Assembly (NCBI GenBank): GCA_016781635.1
Contig: JADDPY010000478.1
Coordinates: forward strand, 1 to 20,807
DNA: 20,807 nucleotides
Direction: 5' to 3'
Source: Rubrobacter sp.
GTDB lineage: Bacteria > Actinomycetota > Rubrobacteria > Rubrobacterales > Rubrobacteraceae
Part shown: piece after piece, positions 14,926 through 20,807 of the stretch
Layout: each line of letters starts with the position of its first letter
How positions within the stretch are numbered: position 1 is the stretch's first letter
Program-made: the position numbers and the translations under genes
Notes under the pieces: generated by a model
Told to the model about the DNA's origin: nothing
What the model saw: the letters and a program-made list of their open reading frames with translations, nothing else
Databases searched by the model: none

Positions 14926-16016
14926 TGTCCGAGCTTAACGACAAGGCGATTGAGCTAGAGGGGCGCCTCACGGAGCTCGAAGAATTCTTCGACGTCGAGG
15001 CGCTCAGGCTCTCGGCGGAGAGACTCTCCGCCGAGATGAGCCGCCCCGGGTTCTGGGACGACCAGGAGGAGGCCAGGGAGGTCACGGGGGAGTTCTCCCG
15101 GGTTCAGAACCGGCTCAAGCTGCTGCAAGAGATGCGGACGCGCCTCGACGACACCGGGGAGATCCTGGAGCTCTCCGAGGGGGATCCGGAGCTTCTGGGC
15201 GAGGTCGATGAGGAGTTCGGTCGGATCGAACGCGTCCTGGAGGAGCAGGAGGTGGCGCGACTCTTCTCCGGCGAGTACGACGAGGGACCCGCGATCCTCA
15301 CCATAAACTCCGGCGCCGGCGGCGTGGATTCCCAGGATTGGGCGGAGATGCTCGCCCGGATGTACCGCCGGTGGGCCGAGCGGCGCGGTTATTCCCTGGA
15401 GATTATCGAGTACACCGAGGGGGAGGAGGCGGGGATAAAGAGCGCCACCTACTCCATCTCGGGCGAGTTCGCCTTCGGGCTCCTGTCGGCGGAGCGCGGG
15501 GTCCACAGGCTCGTGCGCATAAGCCCGTTCGACGCGGGGGGGAGAAGGCACACGAGCTTCGCCTCGGTCGCGACCGCGCCGGTCGTCGGGGACGCGGTGG
15601 AGGTCGAGGTCGATGAGAAGGACCTGAAGATCGACACCTACCGGGCCTCCGGGGCCGGCGGGCAGCACGTGAACAAGACGGACTCGGCGGTCAGGATCAC
15701 GCATCTACCCACGGGGATCGTGGTGCAGTGTCAGAACGAGCGGAGCCAGCACCAGAACCGCGAGGTCGCGATGCGGGTTCTGCGGGCGCGGCTCTTCGAG
15801 CTCGAACGGGAGAAGCGCCAGCGGGAGATCACGGCTCAGAGCGGGGAGAAGGCGGACATCGAGTGGGGATCGCAGATTCGCTCCTACGTCCTCCACCCCT
15901 ACAAGATGGTCAAGGACCACCGCAACGGCGAGCAGACCGCCGACGTCGACCGCGTCCTCGACGGCGATCTCGACGCCCTGATCTACGCTTACCTCAAGAG
16001 CCGCACCGCTGTCTAG
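14925..16016 (+). CDS. prfB: Peptide chain release factor 2
   Basis: RF2 reads UGA and UAA stop codons and triggers peptide release. The 363-residue protein has an N-terminal coiled region, the RF2-type codon-reading tripeptide Ser-Pro-Phe (200-202, in VRISPFDAGGRRHTSF) and the catalytic GGQ (245-247, in YRASGAGGQHVNKTDSAV). The C-terminal end has WGSQIRSYVLHPYKMVKDHR. Start GTG 14925 overlaps the secA stop by one base. The frame is continuous: at the place of the well-known +1 frameshift site (CUU UGA C) the sequence reads TTC TTC GAC (14985-14993), so that autoregulation is absent. The open frame runs upstream to 14694 inside secA, but that part is arginine-rich out-of-frame sequence. Confidence 0.97.
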   Translation: MSELNDKAIELEGRLTELEEFFDVEALRLSAERLSAEMSRPGFWDDQEEAREVTGEFSRVQNRLKLLQEMRTRLDDTGEILELSEGDPELLGEVDEEFGRIERVLEEQEVARLFSGEYDEGPAILTINSGAGGVDSQDWAEMLARMYRRWAERRGYSLEIIEYTEGEEAGIKSATYSISGEFAFGLLSAERGVHRLVRISPFDAGGRRHTSFASVATAPVVGDAVEVEVDEKDLKIDTYRASGAGGQHVNKTDSAVRITHLPTGIVVQCQNERSQHQNREVAMRVLRARLFELEREKRQREITAQSGEKADIEWGSQIRSYVLHPYKMVKDHRNGEQTADVDRVLDGDLDALIYAYLKSRTAV

Positions 16017-16041
16017 CTTCCTCGGCCGGACCTTCGGCGTC

Positions 16042-16737
16042 GTGCTGCTCGTGGGGGCCATCCTCCTCATCGGCACGTATACTTTCGTACCGCCAATCCT
16101 GGAGGGTTACGTCGCCCGGAGCCTGCAAGAGCGGCTCGGGCTCGCCGAGACCCCCGGGGTAGACCTTACCAGCGACCCTCCCCCGCGCATGCTCTTCGGC
16201 AAGTTCTCCGACGGTCGGGTGGTGCTACCGCCCTACGAGACGGGTAACGTGCGTCCCGATGAGGTCGCGATCGACCTCGACCCGTTCGACGTCGACGTAC
16301 CCGGCAGCATAAGCAGCGGGGGTCTTCGCACGGAGGCGCCCCTCACGGGAGATCTCCGCGTCGAGCTCTCAGAGGCGGAGGTGAACCGCATCGCGGCCTC
16401 CCAGGTAACCTCGTTCCCGATCACAGGCGTAGACCTGCGGGAGGAGAGCGTTCTGGTGGGCTCCGAGGTTTCCGTACTCGGGTTTCCGATCCCGGTTGGG
16501 GTCGAGGGGGGTGTGGAGGTCGAGGGCGGCTCGCTGGTCTTCGTGCCTTCCCGGGTGGAGGCGTTCGGGGCGACGGTGCCGGAAGACGTGACGGCGCAGC
16601 TTCTCGAAGGGACGAGCTTCGTTTATCCGTTGGGAGAGCAGTATGGCGGGGGCGTAGTAACGAGCACCGAGCTGCGGGAAAACCGCGTAGTCCTTTTCGA
16701 GGAGCTCGGGGAGTTGCCGGTTGGGCAGACCGGTTGA
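16042..16737 (+). CDS. Membrane-anchored LmeA/DUF2993-like protein
   Basis: A 231-residue protein with one N-terminal hydrophobic segment (about residues 1-20, LLVGAILLIGTYTFVPPIL) and a beta-rich soluble part that would lie outside the cytoplasmic membrane. The layout resembles the actinobacterial DUF2993/LmeA group: PPPRMLFGKFSDGRV near residue 47, then DLRVELSEAEVNRIAASQV (about 104-122), and repeated strand-like stretches. LmeA acts in lipomannan maturation in mycobacteria; a matching role here is only a possibility. No lipobox Cys is seen. The start is GTG 16042, 25 bases after prfB; an in-frame TGA at 15979 limits any extension, and the ribosome site is weak. It may be co-transcribed with secA-prfB. 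The promoter for ftsE overlaps its stop codon. Confidence 0.6.
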   Translation: MLLVGAILLIGTYTFVPPILEGYVARSLQERLGLAETPGVDLTSDPPPRMLFGKFSDGRVVLPPYETGNVRPDEVAIDLDPFDVDVPGSISSGGLRTEAPLTGDLRVELSEAEVNRIAASQVTSFPITGVDLREESVLVGSEVSVLGFPIPVGVEGGVEVEGGSLVFVPSRVEAFGATVPEDVTAQLLEGTSFVYPLGEQYGGGVVTSTELRENRVVLFEELGELPVGQTG

Positions 16738-16762
16738 TCCTTCGTAGCACCTTTGCTATGGT
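16734..16762 (+). promoter_or_regulatory. Strong predicted promoter for ftsEX
   Basis: TTGATC (16734-16739) and TATGGT (16757-16762) are separated by 17 bases, and a TGC just before the -10 gives an extended -10 (TGCTATGGT). The start of transcription would be near 16769, about 154 bases before ftsE. It is the best promoter match in the window; prediction by eye. Confidence 0.65.
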
Positions 16763-16768
16763 TTGCGG

Positions 16769-16922
16769 CGGTCGCAGGGGCTCTGGAGCGGAGTTCTCTC
16801 GGCCGAGCGTGGAAGTCGAGGGCCCTCCGAGTACATAATACGCTGCGGGACCGTTACAGCGGCGCCGGCAGATCCGGGAACACCACCTACCTTCTGCCTG
16901 GCGGCTACGTCTGGAGAGCGCA
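16769..16922 (+). promoter_or_regulatory. Structured leader of ftsE
   Basis: This stretch of about 154 bases has no gene. It contains two perfect 10-base palindromes, CTCGGCCGAG (16798-16807) and GAGGGCCCTC (16818-16827), and a small stem CGCTG/CAGCG (16841-16845 with 16857-16861). A strong stem joins CGCCGGCAGA (16863-16872) to TCTGCC-T-GGCG (16893-16903): ten pairs with one bulged T and a 20-base loop. The last stem ends about 9 bases before the ftsE ribosome site GGAG (16913-16916). The leader could be a regulatory 5' UTR or a small RNA. I do not recognise a known riboswitch class. Confidence 0.45.
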
Positions 16923-17609
16923 TTGATCAACTTCAACAACGTTACCAAGGTCTACGGCAAGGATTCCATAGCCTTGGACCACGTCGACCTCGCGATAAAC
17001 CCGGGGGAGTTCGTCTTCCTCGTCGGGGCGTCGGGTTCGGGCAAGTCCACGATGGTCCGGCTCATCCTCAAGGAGCTCGAGCCCTCGGCGGGGTCCATCA
17101 CCGTGAACGGGGTGAGACTTTCGTCCATACCGCACCGGTCGGTGCCCCGTCACCGGCGTGCGATCGGCTGCGTCTTTCAGGACTTCAAGCTCCTGCCGAA
17201 CAAGACCGCGGCCGAGAACGTCGCCTACGCGATGGAGGTTACCGGGCAGAAGCGTCGGGCCATAAGGGTGAAGGTGCCGCAGATTCTGGACCTCGTCGGG
17301 CTCGGAGAGCAGGCGGAAAAGTACCCGGACCAGCTCTCGGGCGGCGAGCAGCAGCGCGTCTCGATCGCCCGGGCGTTTGTGGGGCAGCCGCCGATCCTCA
17401 TCGCCGACGAGCCGACGGGCAACCTGGATCCGGATACGTCGGTCGGGATCATGCAGCTTTTGCACAGGATCAACCGTATCGGCACGACCGTCCTCGTCGC
17501 AACCCACGACAAGGAGATGGTCGACGTTATGCGTAAGCGCGTCGTGGCGCTGAAAGGTGGGCGCGTGGTGCGTGACATGGTCAGAGGGGGCTACGCCAAT
17601 GAGGTTTAA
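16923..17609 (+). CDS. ftsE: Cell division ABC transporter ATP-binding protein FtsE
   Basis: FtsE is the cytoplasmic ATPase that pairs with FtsX at the division site or cell wall and drives activation of peptidoglycan hydrolases. The 228-residue protein has all ABC motifs: Walker A GASGSGKST (35-43), Q-loop VFQDFKLLPNKTAAENVAY (84-102, the FtsE-type text), signature LSGGEQQR (138-145), Walker B ILIADEP (158-164) and switch His195. Start TTG 16923 is preceded by GGAG at 16913-16916 and gives the expected N-terminus INFNNVTKVYGK. Its 3' end overlaps ftsX by 11 bases. Transcription probably starts at the promoter at 16734-16762. Confidence 0.96.
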   Translation: MINFNNVTKVYGKDSIALDHVDLAINPGEFVFLVGASGSGKSTMVRLILKELEPSAGSITVNGVRLSSIPHRSVPRHRRAIGCVFQDFKLLPNKTAAENVAYAMEVTGQKRRAIRVKVPQILDLVGLGEQAEKYPDQLSGGEQQRVSIARAFVGQPPILIADEPTGNLDPDTSVGIMQLLHRINRIGTTVLVATHDKEMVDVMRKRVVALKGGRVVRDMVRGGYANEV

Positions 17610-18483
17610 CCTGGGATTCTTCCTGCGCGAGGCGGCGAAGAACATGCGCCTGAACGCACTGATGAGCGTCACGGCGGTAACGACGACGGCGGTCTGCGTT
17701 CTCGTCCTCGGGGTGGGCCTCCTCGTCAGCGCCCACGTCGAGGGCATTCTCCGCGGGGTGGGTAAGGATGTTGCTATAACCGCCTTCTTCCCGGAGGACG
17801 CTCCGGGGGCTGAGATCGACGCCGCCCGCCGACAGGTCGAGGGCTACCCCGAGGTCCAGGAGGTCGTTTTCGTCTCCGAGGGCGAGGCACTCAACCGCGT
17901 CAAGGACATGTTGAGCGAGCAGCCCGAGGTCATGGAGGGACTCGACCCCGGCATCATGCAGGCCTCGATGGAGATACGGCTCGCCGACCCAGGGACCTCG
18001 GACGCCGTCGCAGAGCGTCTTCGGGCCGAAGGCTTCTCGGATGAGAACCTGAACTACCCGCAGCAGACCATAAGCCAGCTCAATCAGGTTACGGGGTACG
18101 TGATCTGGGCGCTCAGGGCGGCGACGGTGCTGTTCCTCGTGGCGAGCGTCCTGCTGATCTCCAACGCCATCCGCATCTCGATCTTTGCGCGGCGTAAGGA
18201 GATAGAGGTCATGAAGCTCGTCGGGGCCTCGGACGGATTCGTTCGTACGCCTTTCGTGCTGGAGGGGCTGGCTCAGGGCCTTCTCGGTGCCACGATCGCC
18301 GCCCTCGTAGTCGTCTGGGGCAACGCCATGTTCGTGGAGTGGGCCGGGAACGCTTTGCCATTCGTCCCCGTCTCCTCGTCCGCCGTCAACACCCTGCTCG
18401 TCCTCATCGTGCTTATCGCTGTAGGCGTCCTCATAGGTATCATAGGCAGCTTCCTCTCCGTGCGAAGGTTCCTGAGGGTCTGA
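17599..18483 (+). CDS. ftsX: Cell division protein FtsX
   Basis: FtsX is the membrane partner of FtsE; its large outer loop signals to a cell-wall hydrolase. The 294-residue protein has a short cytoplasmic N-terminus (MRFNLGFFLREAAKN), a first membrane helix (about 21-43) and an outer loop of about 120 residues (about 46-165). Three more helices follow (about 170-192, 220-245, 264-288). The conserved ARRKEIEVMKLVGAS (197-211) links helices 2 and 3. ATG 17599 lies inside the end of ftsE, with AGAGGGGG upstream; an in-frame GTG at 17557 is less likely. No M23 or NlpC/P60 hydrolase gene follows, so its partner must be encoded elsewhere. Confidence 0.95.
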   Translation: MRFNLGFFLREAAKNMRLNALMSVTAVTTTAVCVLVLGVGLLVSAHVEGILRGVGKDVAITAFFPEDAPGAEIDAARRQVEGYPEVQEVVFVSEGEALNRVKDMLSEQPEVMEGLDPGIMQASMEIRLADPGTSDAVAERLRAEGFSDENLNYPQQTISQLNQVTGYVIWALRAATVLFLVASVLLISNAIRISIFARRKEIEVMKLVGASDGFVRTPFVLEGLAQGLLGATIAALVVVWGNAMFVEWAGNALPFVPVSSSAVNTLLVLIVLIAVGVLIGIIGSFLSVRRFLRV

Positions 18484-18497
18484 ACGATTCTCGTTCG

Positions 18498-18529
18498 GAC
18501 CGCTGATAAATTTCGGCTTGGTAGCGGTC
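18498..18529. repeat. Inverted repeat after ftsX
   Basis: GACCGCT (18498-18504) and AGCGGTC (18523-18529) are perfect complements around an 18-base spacer, 15 bases after the ftsX stop. As RNA it would make a 7-pair stem with a large loop and no T-run, so it is a weak terminator; as DNA it could be a protein-binding site. The rest of 18530-18655 shows no gene that I can support. Confidence 0.4.
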
Positions 18530-18655
18530 GAGTAAGGCGGCCGAGGGCGTAACTGTGTCGCGTTCGAGCTTGGGGAGGACGGGCCGGTCACAGGAATGGG
18601 GCCGTGGTGGTAGCCGGCTAACCTGCCGTAGTGGTGGTTTGCCGACGGGATCGAA

Positions 18656-18664
18656 TGGTAGACT
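18656..18664 (+). promoter_or_regulatory. Extended -10 promoter candidate for RNase R-smpB
   Basis: TGGTAGACT (18656-18664) matches the extended -10 form TGnTAnnnT. The -35 region is poor (TGGTTT at 18635-18640 with an 18-base spacer is the best choice). Transcription would start near 18671, just upstream of the possible leader peptide. Confidence 0.4.
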
Positions 18665-18679
18665 CAAGGAGTGTTGTTT

Positions 18680-18706
18680 ATGACTCTATCCCTTCTTTCT
18701 CTATGA
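18680..18706 (+). CDS. Possible 8-residue leader peptide coupled to RNase R
   Basis: A short frame reads ATG ACT CTA TCC CTT CTT TCT CTA TGA, encoding MTLSLLSL. AAGGAG (18666-18671) lies 8 bases before the ATG. The stop overlaps the RNase R ATG at 18703 (ATGA). The RNase R start itself has only pyrimidines upstream (CCCTTCTTTCT), so its translation may depend on ribosomes ending here. An in-frame GTG at 18671 would extend the peptide to 11 residues and falls where the predicted transcript would start. Such a short frame can arise by chance; the coupling geometry is the main support. Confidence 0.4.
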   Translation: MTLSLLSL

Positions 18707-20319
18707 TTTTGCCGGCTCAACTGGTCCGTAGGGGCAAGTATTCGGTCGCGGATCCGCTGTTCGTGGATGAGCGGCGTCCGGTCCTGGTCGCTCGTAAGCT
18801 GAGGCGCGGGGCCGAGACGGGGGACATCGTGCTCGTGAACGTCCGGGAGAAGGGGCGATCCTTGCGCGGCGAGGTAAAGAAGGTCCTCGGATCCGCGGAT
18901 GATCCGCGCAACGTCTACGATGCCCTCTTTGCCTCGATCGAGACATCGCGAGACTTCTCCCCGAAGGTCGAGGAGGAGGCCGTCGCGGTCGCCGGTAAGG
19001 ACCTCGGGGAGCGCGAAGACCTTCGAGGGCTCCCGAGCGTTACCATCGACGGCTCCGACGCCAAGGATTTCGACGACGCCATCTCCATCGAGCGCCTGGA
19101 GGGCGGGGGCTATCGCGTCTGGGTCCACATCGCGGACGTGACGCATTTCGTGCGGCCGGGGACCAGGCTCGACCGGGAGGCCATGAGGCGCGGCAACTCC
19201 GTGTACCTCCCCGGTACCGTCGCCCCGATGCTGCCGCGGGCCCTCTCCGAGGACGTGTGTTCGTTGAGGCCCGGCGAGGAGAAAGCTGCGGTGACGGTTG
19301 AGATGGAGGTCTCGCCCTCCGGTGAGACGAAAAACAGCCGGGCTTACCGCAGCCTGATCGAGAGCGACGCGCGCCTGACCTACGGCGGCGTGGACGACTT
19401 CTTGCAAGACAAGGGTGAGGTCATGGAGCCGGAGTTGGTCCGGACGGCGTATGAGCTCTCGCGCAAGCTGAAGAGCCGGGCGGCGGTGCGTGGCAAGCTC
19501 GAACTCGGGGGGCGGGAGCCGGAGTACGAGGTGGACGAGGGGGGCGTGCCCGTCGCCTCACGGGTGCGCCGCTCGTCCCCGGCGCGGGAGCTTATCGAGG
19601 AGCTCATGATCCTGGCGAACGAGGCCGTCGCTCGTGAGATCCGGGGGAGGCCCGGAGCTGTCTACCGGCTGCATGAGAGGCCGGACGACGAGGATATGGA
19701 GAAGCTCGCCACGCGGCTCCGGGCGATAGGGGTCGACGCCGAGCCCACGCCGGAGAACCTCGGGACGATCTCCCAGCAGGCCAAGGCCGACGCCGTGAAC
19801 TACCTGATCCTGCGCTCCCTGCCGCGCGCCTCCTACTCGCCGGCGAGCCTCGGTCACTACGGCCTCGCCCTGGAGAATTACACGCATTTCACGAGCCCGA
19901 TCCGCCGCTACTCGGACGTCCTCGTCCACAGGGCGCTCCTGGGCGAAAACCCGCCAGAAGATACGACCGCGGCGGCGGGCGAAATCTCCGAGCGCGAGTG
20001 GAGGAGCACGGTCTGCGAGCGCACGGCCGACCAGTTCACCCTGATGTGGCTCATGCGCGACCGTGTAGGGGACAACCTGGAGGGGACGGTGGTGAGCACT
20101 GCTGCCTTCGGGCTCTTCGTGGAGCTCGAGACGGGGGCGACTGGGCTCGTACACGTCAGCAAGCTGCCGGGGTGGTGGAATTTGGATCCCAGCGGGGTCG
20201 TGCTCTCCAACGACTCCATCGGGGCTTCGTACAAGGTAGGGGACCGGGTGTTGATAGAGTTGTTGGATGTTTTGCCGCTGATGCAGCGGGCGGAGTTGAG
20301 GGTGGTGAAGAGGCGATGA
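18703..20319 (+). CDS. rnr: RNase R/RNB-family 3'-5' exoribonuclease
   Basis: RNase R degrades structured RNA from the 3' end and helps remove faulty mRNAs during ribosome rescue. The 538-residue protein has one N-terminal cold-shock-like domain (about 10-65). Its RNB domain has the metal-binding IDGSDAKDFDD (Asp116, 122, 124, 125), NSVYLPGTVAPMLP (165-178) and NYTHFTSPIRRYSDVLVHR (392-410). A C-terminal S1 domain (about 456-535, GTVVSTAAFGLFVELETG) completes it. It is much shorter than the 700-800 residues of typical RNase R: the helix-turn-helix, first cold-shock domain and basic tail are missing. ATG 18703 is favoured by the ATGA overlap with the leader frame; in-frame ATG 18655 and GTG 18631 are alternatives with weak ribosome sites. 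It overlaps smpB by four bases. Confidence 0.9.
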   Translation: MILPAQLVRRGKYSVADPLFVDERRPVLVARKLRRGAETGDIVLVNVREKGRSLRGEVKKVLGSADDPRNVYDALFASIETSRDFSPKVEEEAVAVAGKDLGEREDLRGLPSVTIDGSDAKDFDDAISIERLEGGGYRVWVHIADVTHFVRPGTRLDREAMRRGNSVYLPGTVAPMLPRALSEDVCSLRPGEEKAAVTVEMEVSPSGETKNSRAYRSLIESDARLTYGGVDDFLQDKGEVMEPELVRTAYELSRKLKSRAAVRGKLELGGREPEYEVDEGGVPVASRVRRSSPARELIEELMILANEAVAREIRGRPGAVYRLHERPDDEDMEKLATRLRAIGVDAEPTPENLGTISQQAKADAVNYLILRSLPRASYSPASLGHYGLALENYTHFTSPIRRYSDVLVHRALLGENPPEDTTAAAGEISEREWRSTVCERTADQFTLMWLMRDRVGDNLEGTVVSTAAFGLFVELETGATGLVHVSKLPGWWNLDPSGVVLSNDSIGASYKVGDRVLIELLDVLPLMQRAELRVVKRR

Positions 20320-20774
20320 ACGGCAAGCAGTACGCGCAGAATAAAAAGGCGTTCCATGATTTCTCCATGGAGGAGTCGTACGAAGCCGGGCTCCTACTTA
20401 CCGGCCCAGAGGTGAAGTCCATCCGGGAGGGGAGGGCGAACCTCAAGGAGAGCTACGTGCGCGTGAGGGGTGGCGAGGTGTTCCTGATCGGGGCGCACAT
20501 CTCCCCCTACGAGAATGCCCGCCAGCGCGAGCAGCTCCCCACCCGCGACCGTAAGCTGCTGATGCACCGCAAGCAGATAGATCGCCTCACCGGCAAGGCC
20601 CAGGAGGACGGGAAGACCATCATCCCCCTGAAGCTCTACGATGCGCGCGGGCACATAAAACTCCAGATCGCTATCGCCAGCCGCAAAAGGGAATACGACA
20701 AGCGACGCGATATCGCCAAAAAGACCGCGAACCGTGAGATAGAGCGTGCCATGAAGGAACGCCTCCGGAGCTAG
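20316..20774 (+). CDS. smpB: SsrA-binding protein SmpB
   Basis: SmpB binds tmRNA and brings it to stalled ribosomes for trans-translation. The 152-residue product has the usual length and text: QNKKAFHDFSMEESYEAG (8-25), LLLTGPEVKSIREGRANLKE (26-45), HISPYENARQREQLPTRDRK (61-80) and KREYDKRRDIAKK near the C-terminus, the tail that enters the mRNA channel. ATG 20316 overlaps the RNase R stop (ATGA), so the two are co-transcribed and likely translationally coupled, which fits their joint role in clearing stalled ribosomes and their mRNAs. The tmRNA gene often follows smpB, but only 33 more bases are in the window (20775-20807) and they show no tmRNA start. Confidence 0.96.
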   Translation: MNGKQYAQNKKAFHDFSMEESYEAGLLLTGPEVKSIREGRANLKESYVRVRGGEVFLIGAHISPYENARQREQLPTRDRKLLMHRKQIDRLTGKAQEDGKTIIPLKLYDARGHIKLQIAIASRKREYDKRRDIAKKTANREIERAMKERLRS

Positions 20775-20807
20775 ATAGAGCCCGAGCGAGGGTTTCAAGA
20801 GGGCCAC

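Noticed and set aside
16896..16905. GCCTGGCGGC, which resembles the start of 5S rRNA
   Set aside because: The following bases do not match 5S rRNA, and the stretch forms one arm of a local stem.
16769..16922. ydaO-type c-di-AMP riboswitch in the ftsE leader
   Set aside because: Considered because that class controls wall hydrolases in actinomycetes, but its conserved core segments as I remember them are not present.
16763..17536. Plus-strand open frame overlapping ftsE in another frame
   Set aside because: It covers the ftsE leader and most of ftsE, and its product is Arg/Gly-rich with no domain; the ftsE frame carries all ABC motifs.
20775..20807. tmRNA gene after smpB
   Set aside because: Only 33 bases remain and none match the conserved tmRNA 5' end; it may lie beyond the window.
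1..20807. Mobile elements, CRISPR arrays, tRNAs, integrase sites
   Set aside because: No transposase or integrase text, no regular spaced repeats, no cloverleaf-like segment with TTCGA-type arms was found on reading both strands.

Overview
The window is a GC-rich, almost fully plus-strand stretch of bacterial chromosome. It is packed with core genes that overlap or sit a few bases apart, and about half of them start with GTG or TTG. Gene content and order (a nuo cluster without nuoEFG, comF-hpf-secA-prfB-ftsEX, RNase R-smpB, a stand-alone Uma2 nuclease, an LmeA/DUF2993-like protein and a prfB with no programmed frameshift) suggest a deep-branching actinomycete of the Rubrobacter type. That placement is an inference from gene content; there is no rRNA here to confirm it.

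Bases 1-8942 hold the back part of a complex I operon: nuoC (5' end cut by the window), D, H, I, J, K, L, M, N. The peripheral arm genes C, D and I and all seven membrane subunits except NuoA are seen. NuoE, F and G, which normally lie between D and H, are absent: only 23 bases separate nuoD from nuoH. NuoI carries a lysine-rich C-terminal tail. The complex may therefore take electrons from ferredoxin or another donor rather than NADH, unless nuoEFG lie elsewhere. A GDP-mannose/NDP-sugar pyrophosphorylase gene (8955-10055) follows 12 bases after nuoN and is probably read through from it.

Bases 10056-12135 hold a Uma2-family nuclease-like gene with its own promoter, then comF and a long-form hibernation factor gene (hpf). 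The hpf leader of 169 bases carries an inverted repeat and a run of GCTGA-based repeats.

Bases 12190-16737 hold secA, prfB and a membrane-anchored LmeA/DUF2993-like protein. SecA has an unusual Ala/Gly-rich extension beyond its zinc-binding motif, and that motif lacks its fourth ligand.

Bases 16738-18483 hold a strong predicted promoter, a structured leader of about 150 bases, and ftsE-ftsX, the cell-division ABC system that usually activates a peptidoglycan hydrolase.

Bases 18484-20774 hold a short intergenic region, a possible leader peptide coupled by an ATGA overlap to an RNase R-type exonuclease, and smpB. Together the last two form a ribosome-rescue/mRNA-decay pair. The last 33 bases hold no recognisable gene.

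No tRNA, rRNA, CRISPR array or insertion sequence was seen. No clearly new multi-gene system is present. The points most worth a second look are the RNase R leader peptide, the ftsE leader, the NuoEFG-less complex I with the NuoI lysine tail, and the SecA C-terminus.
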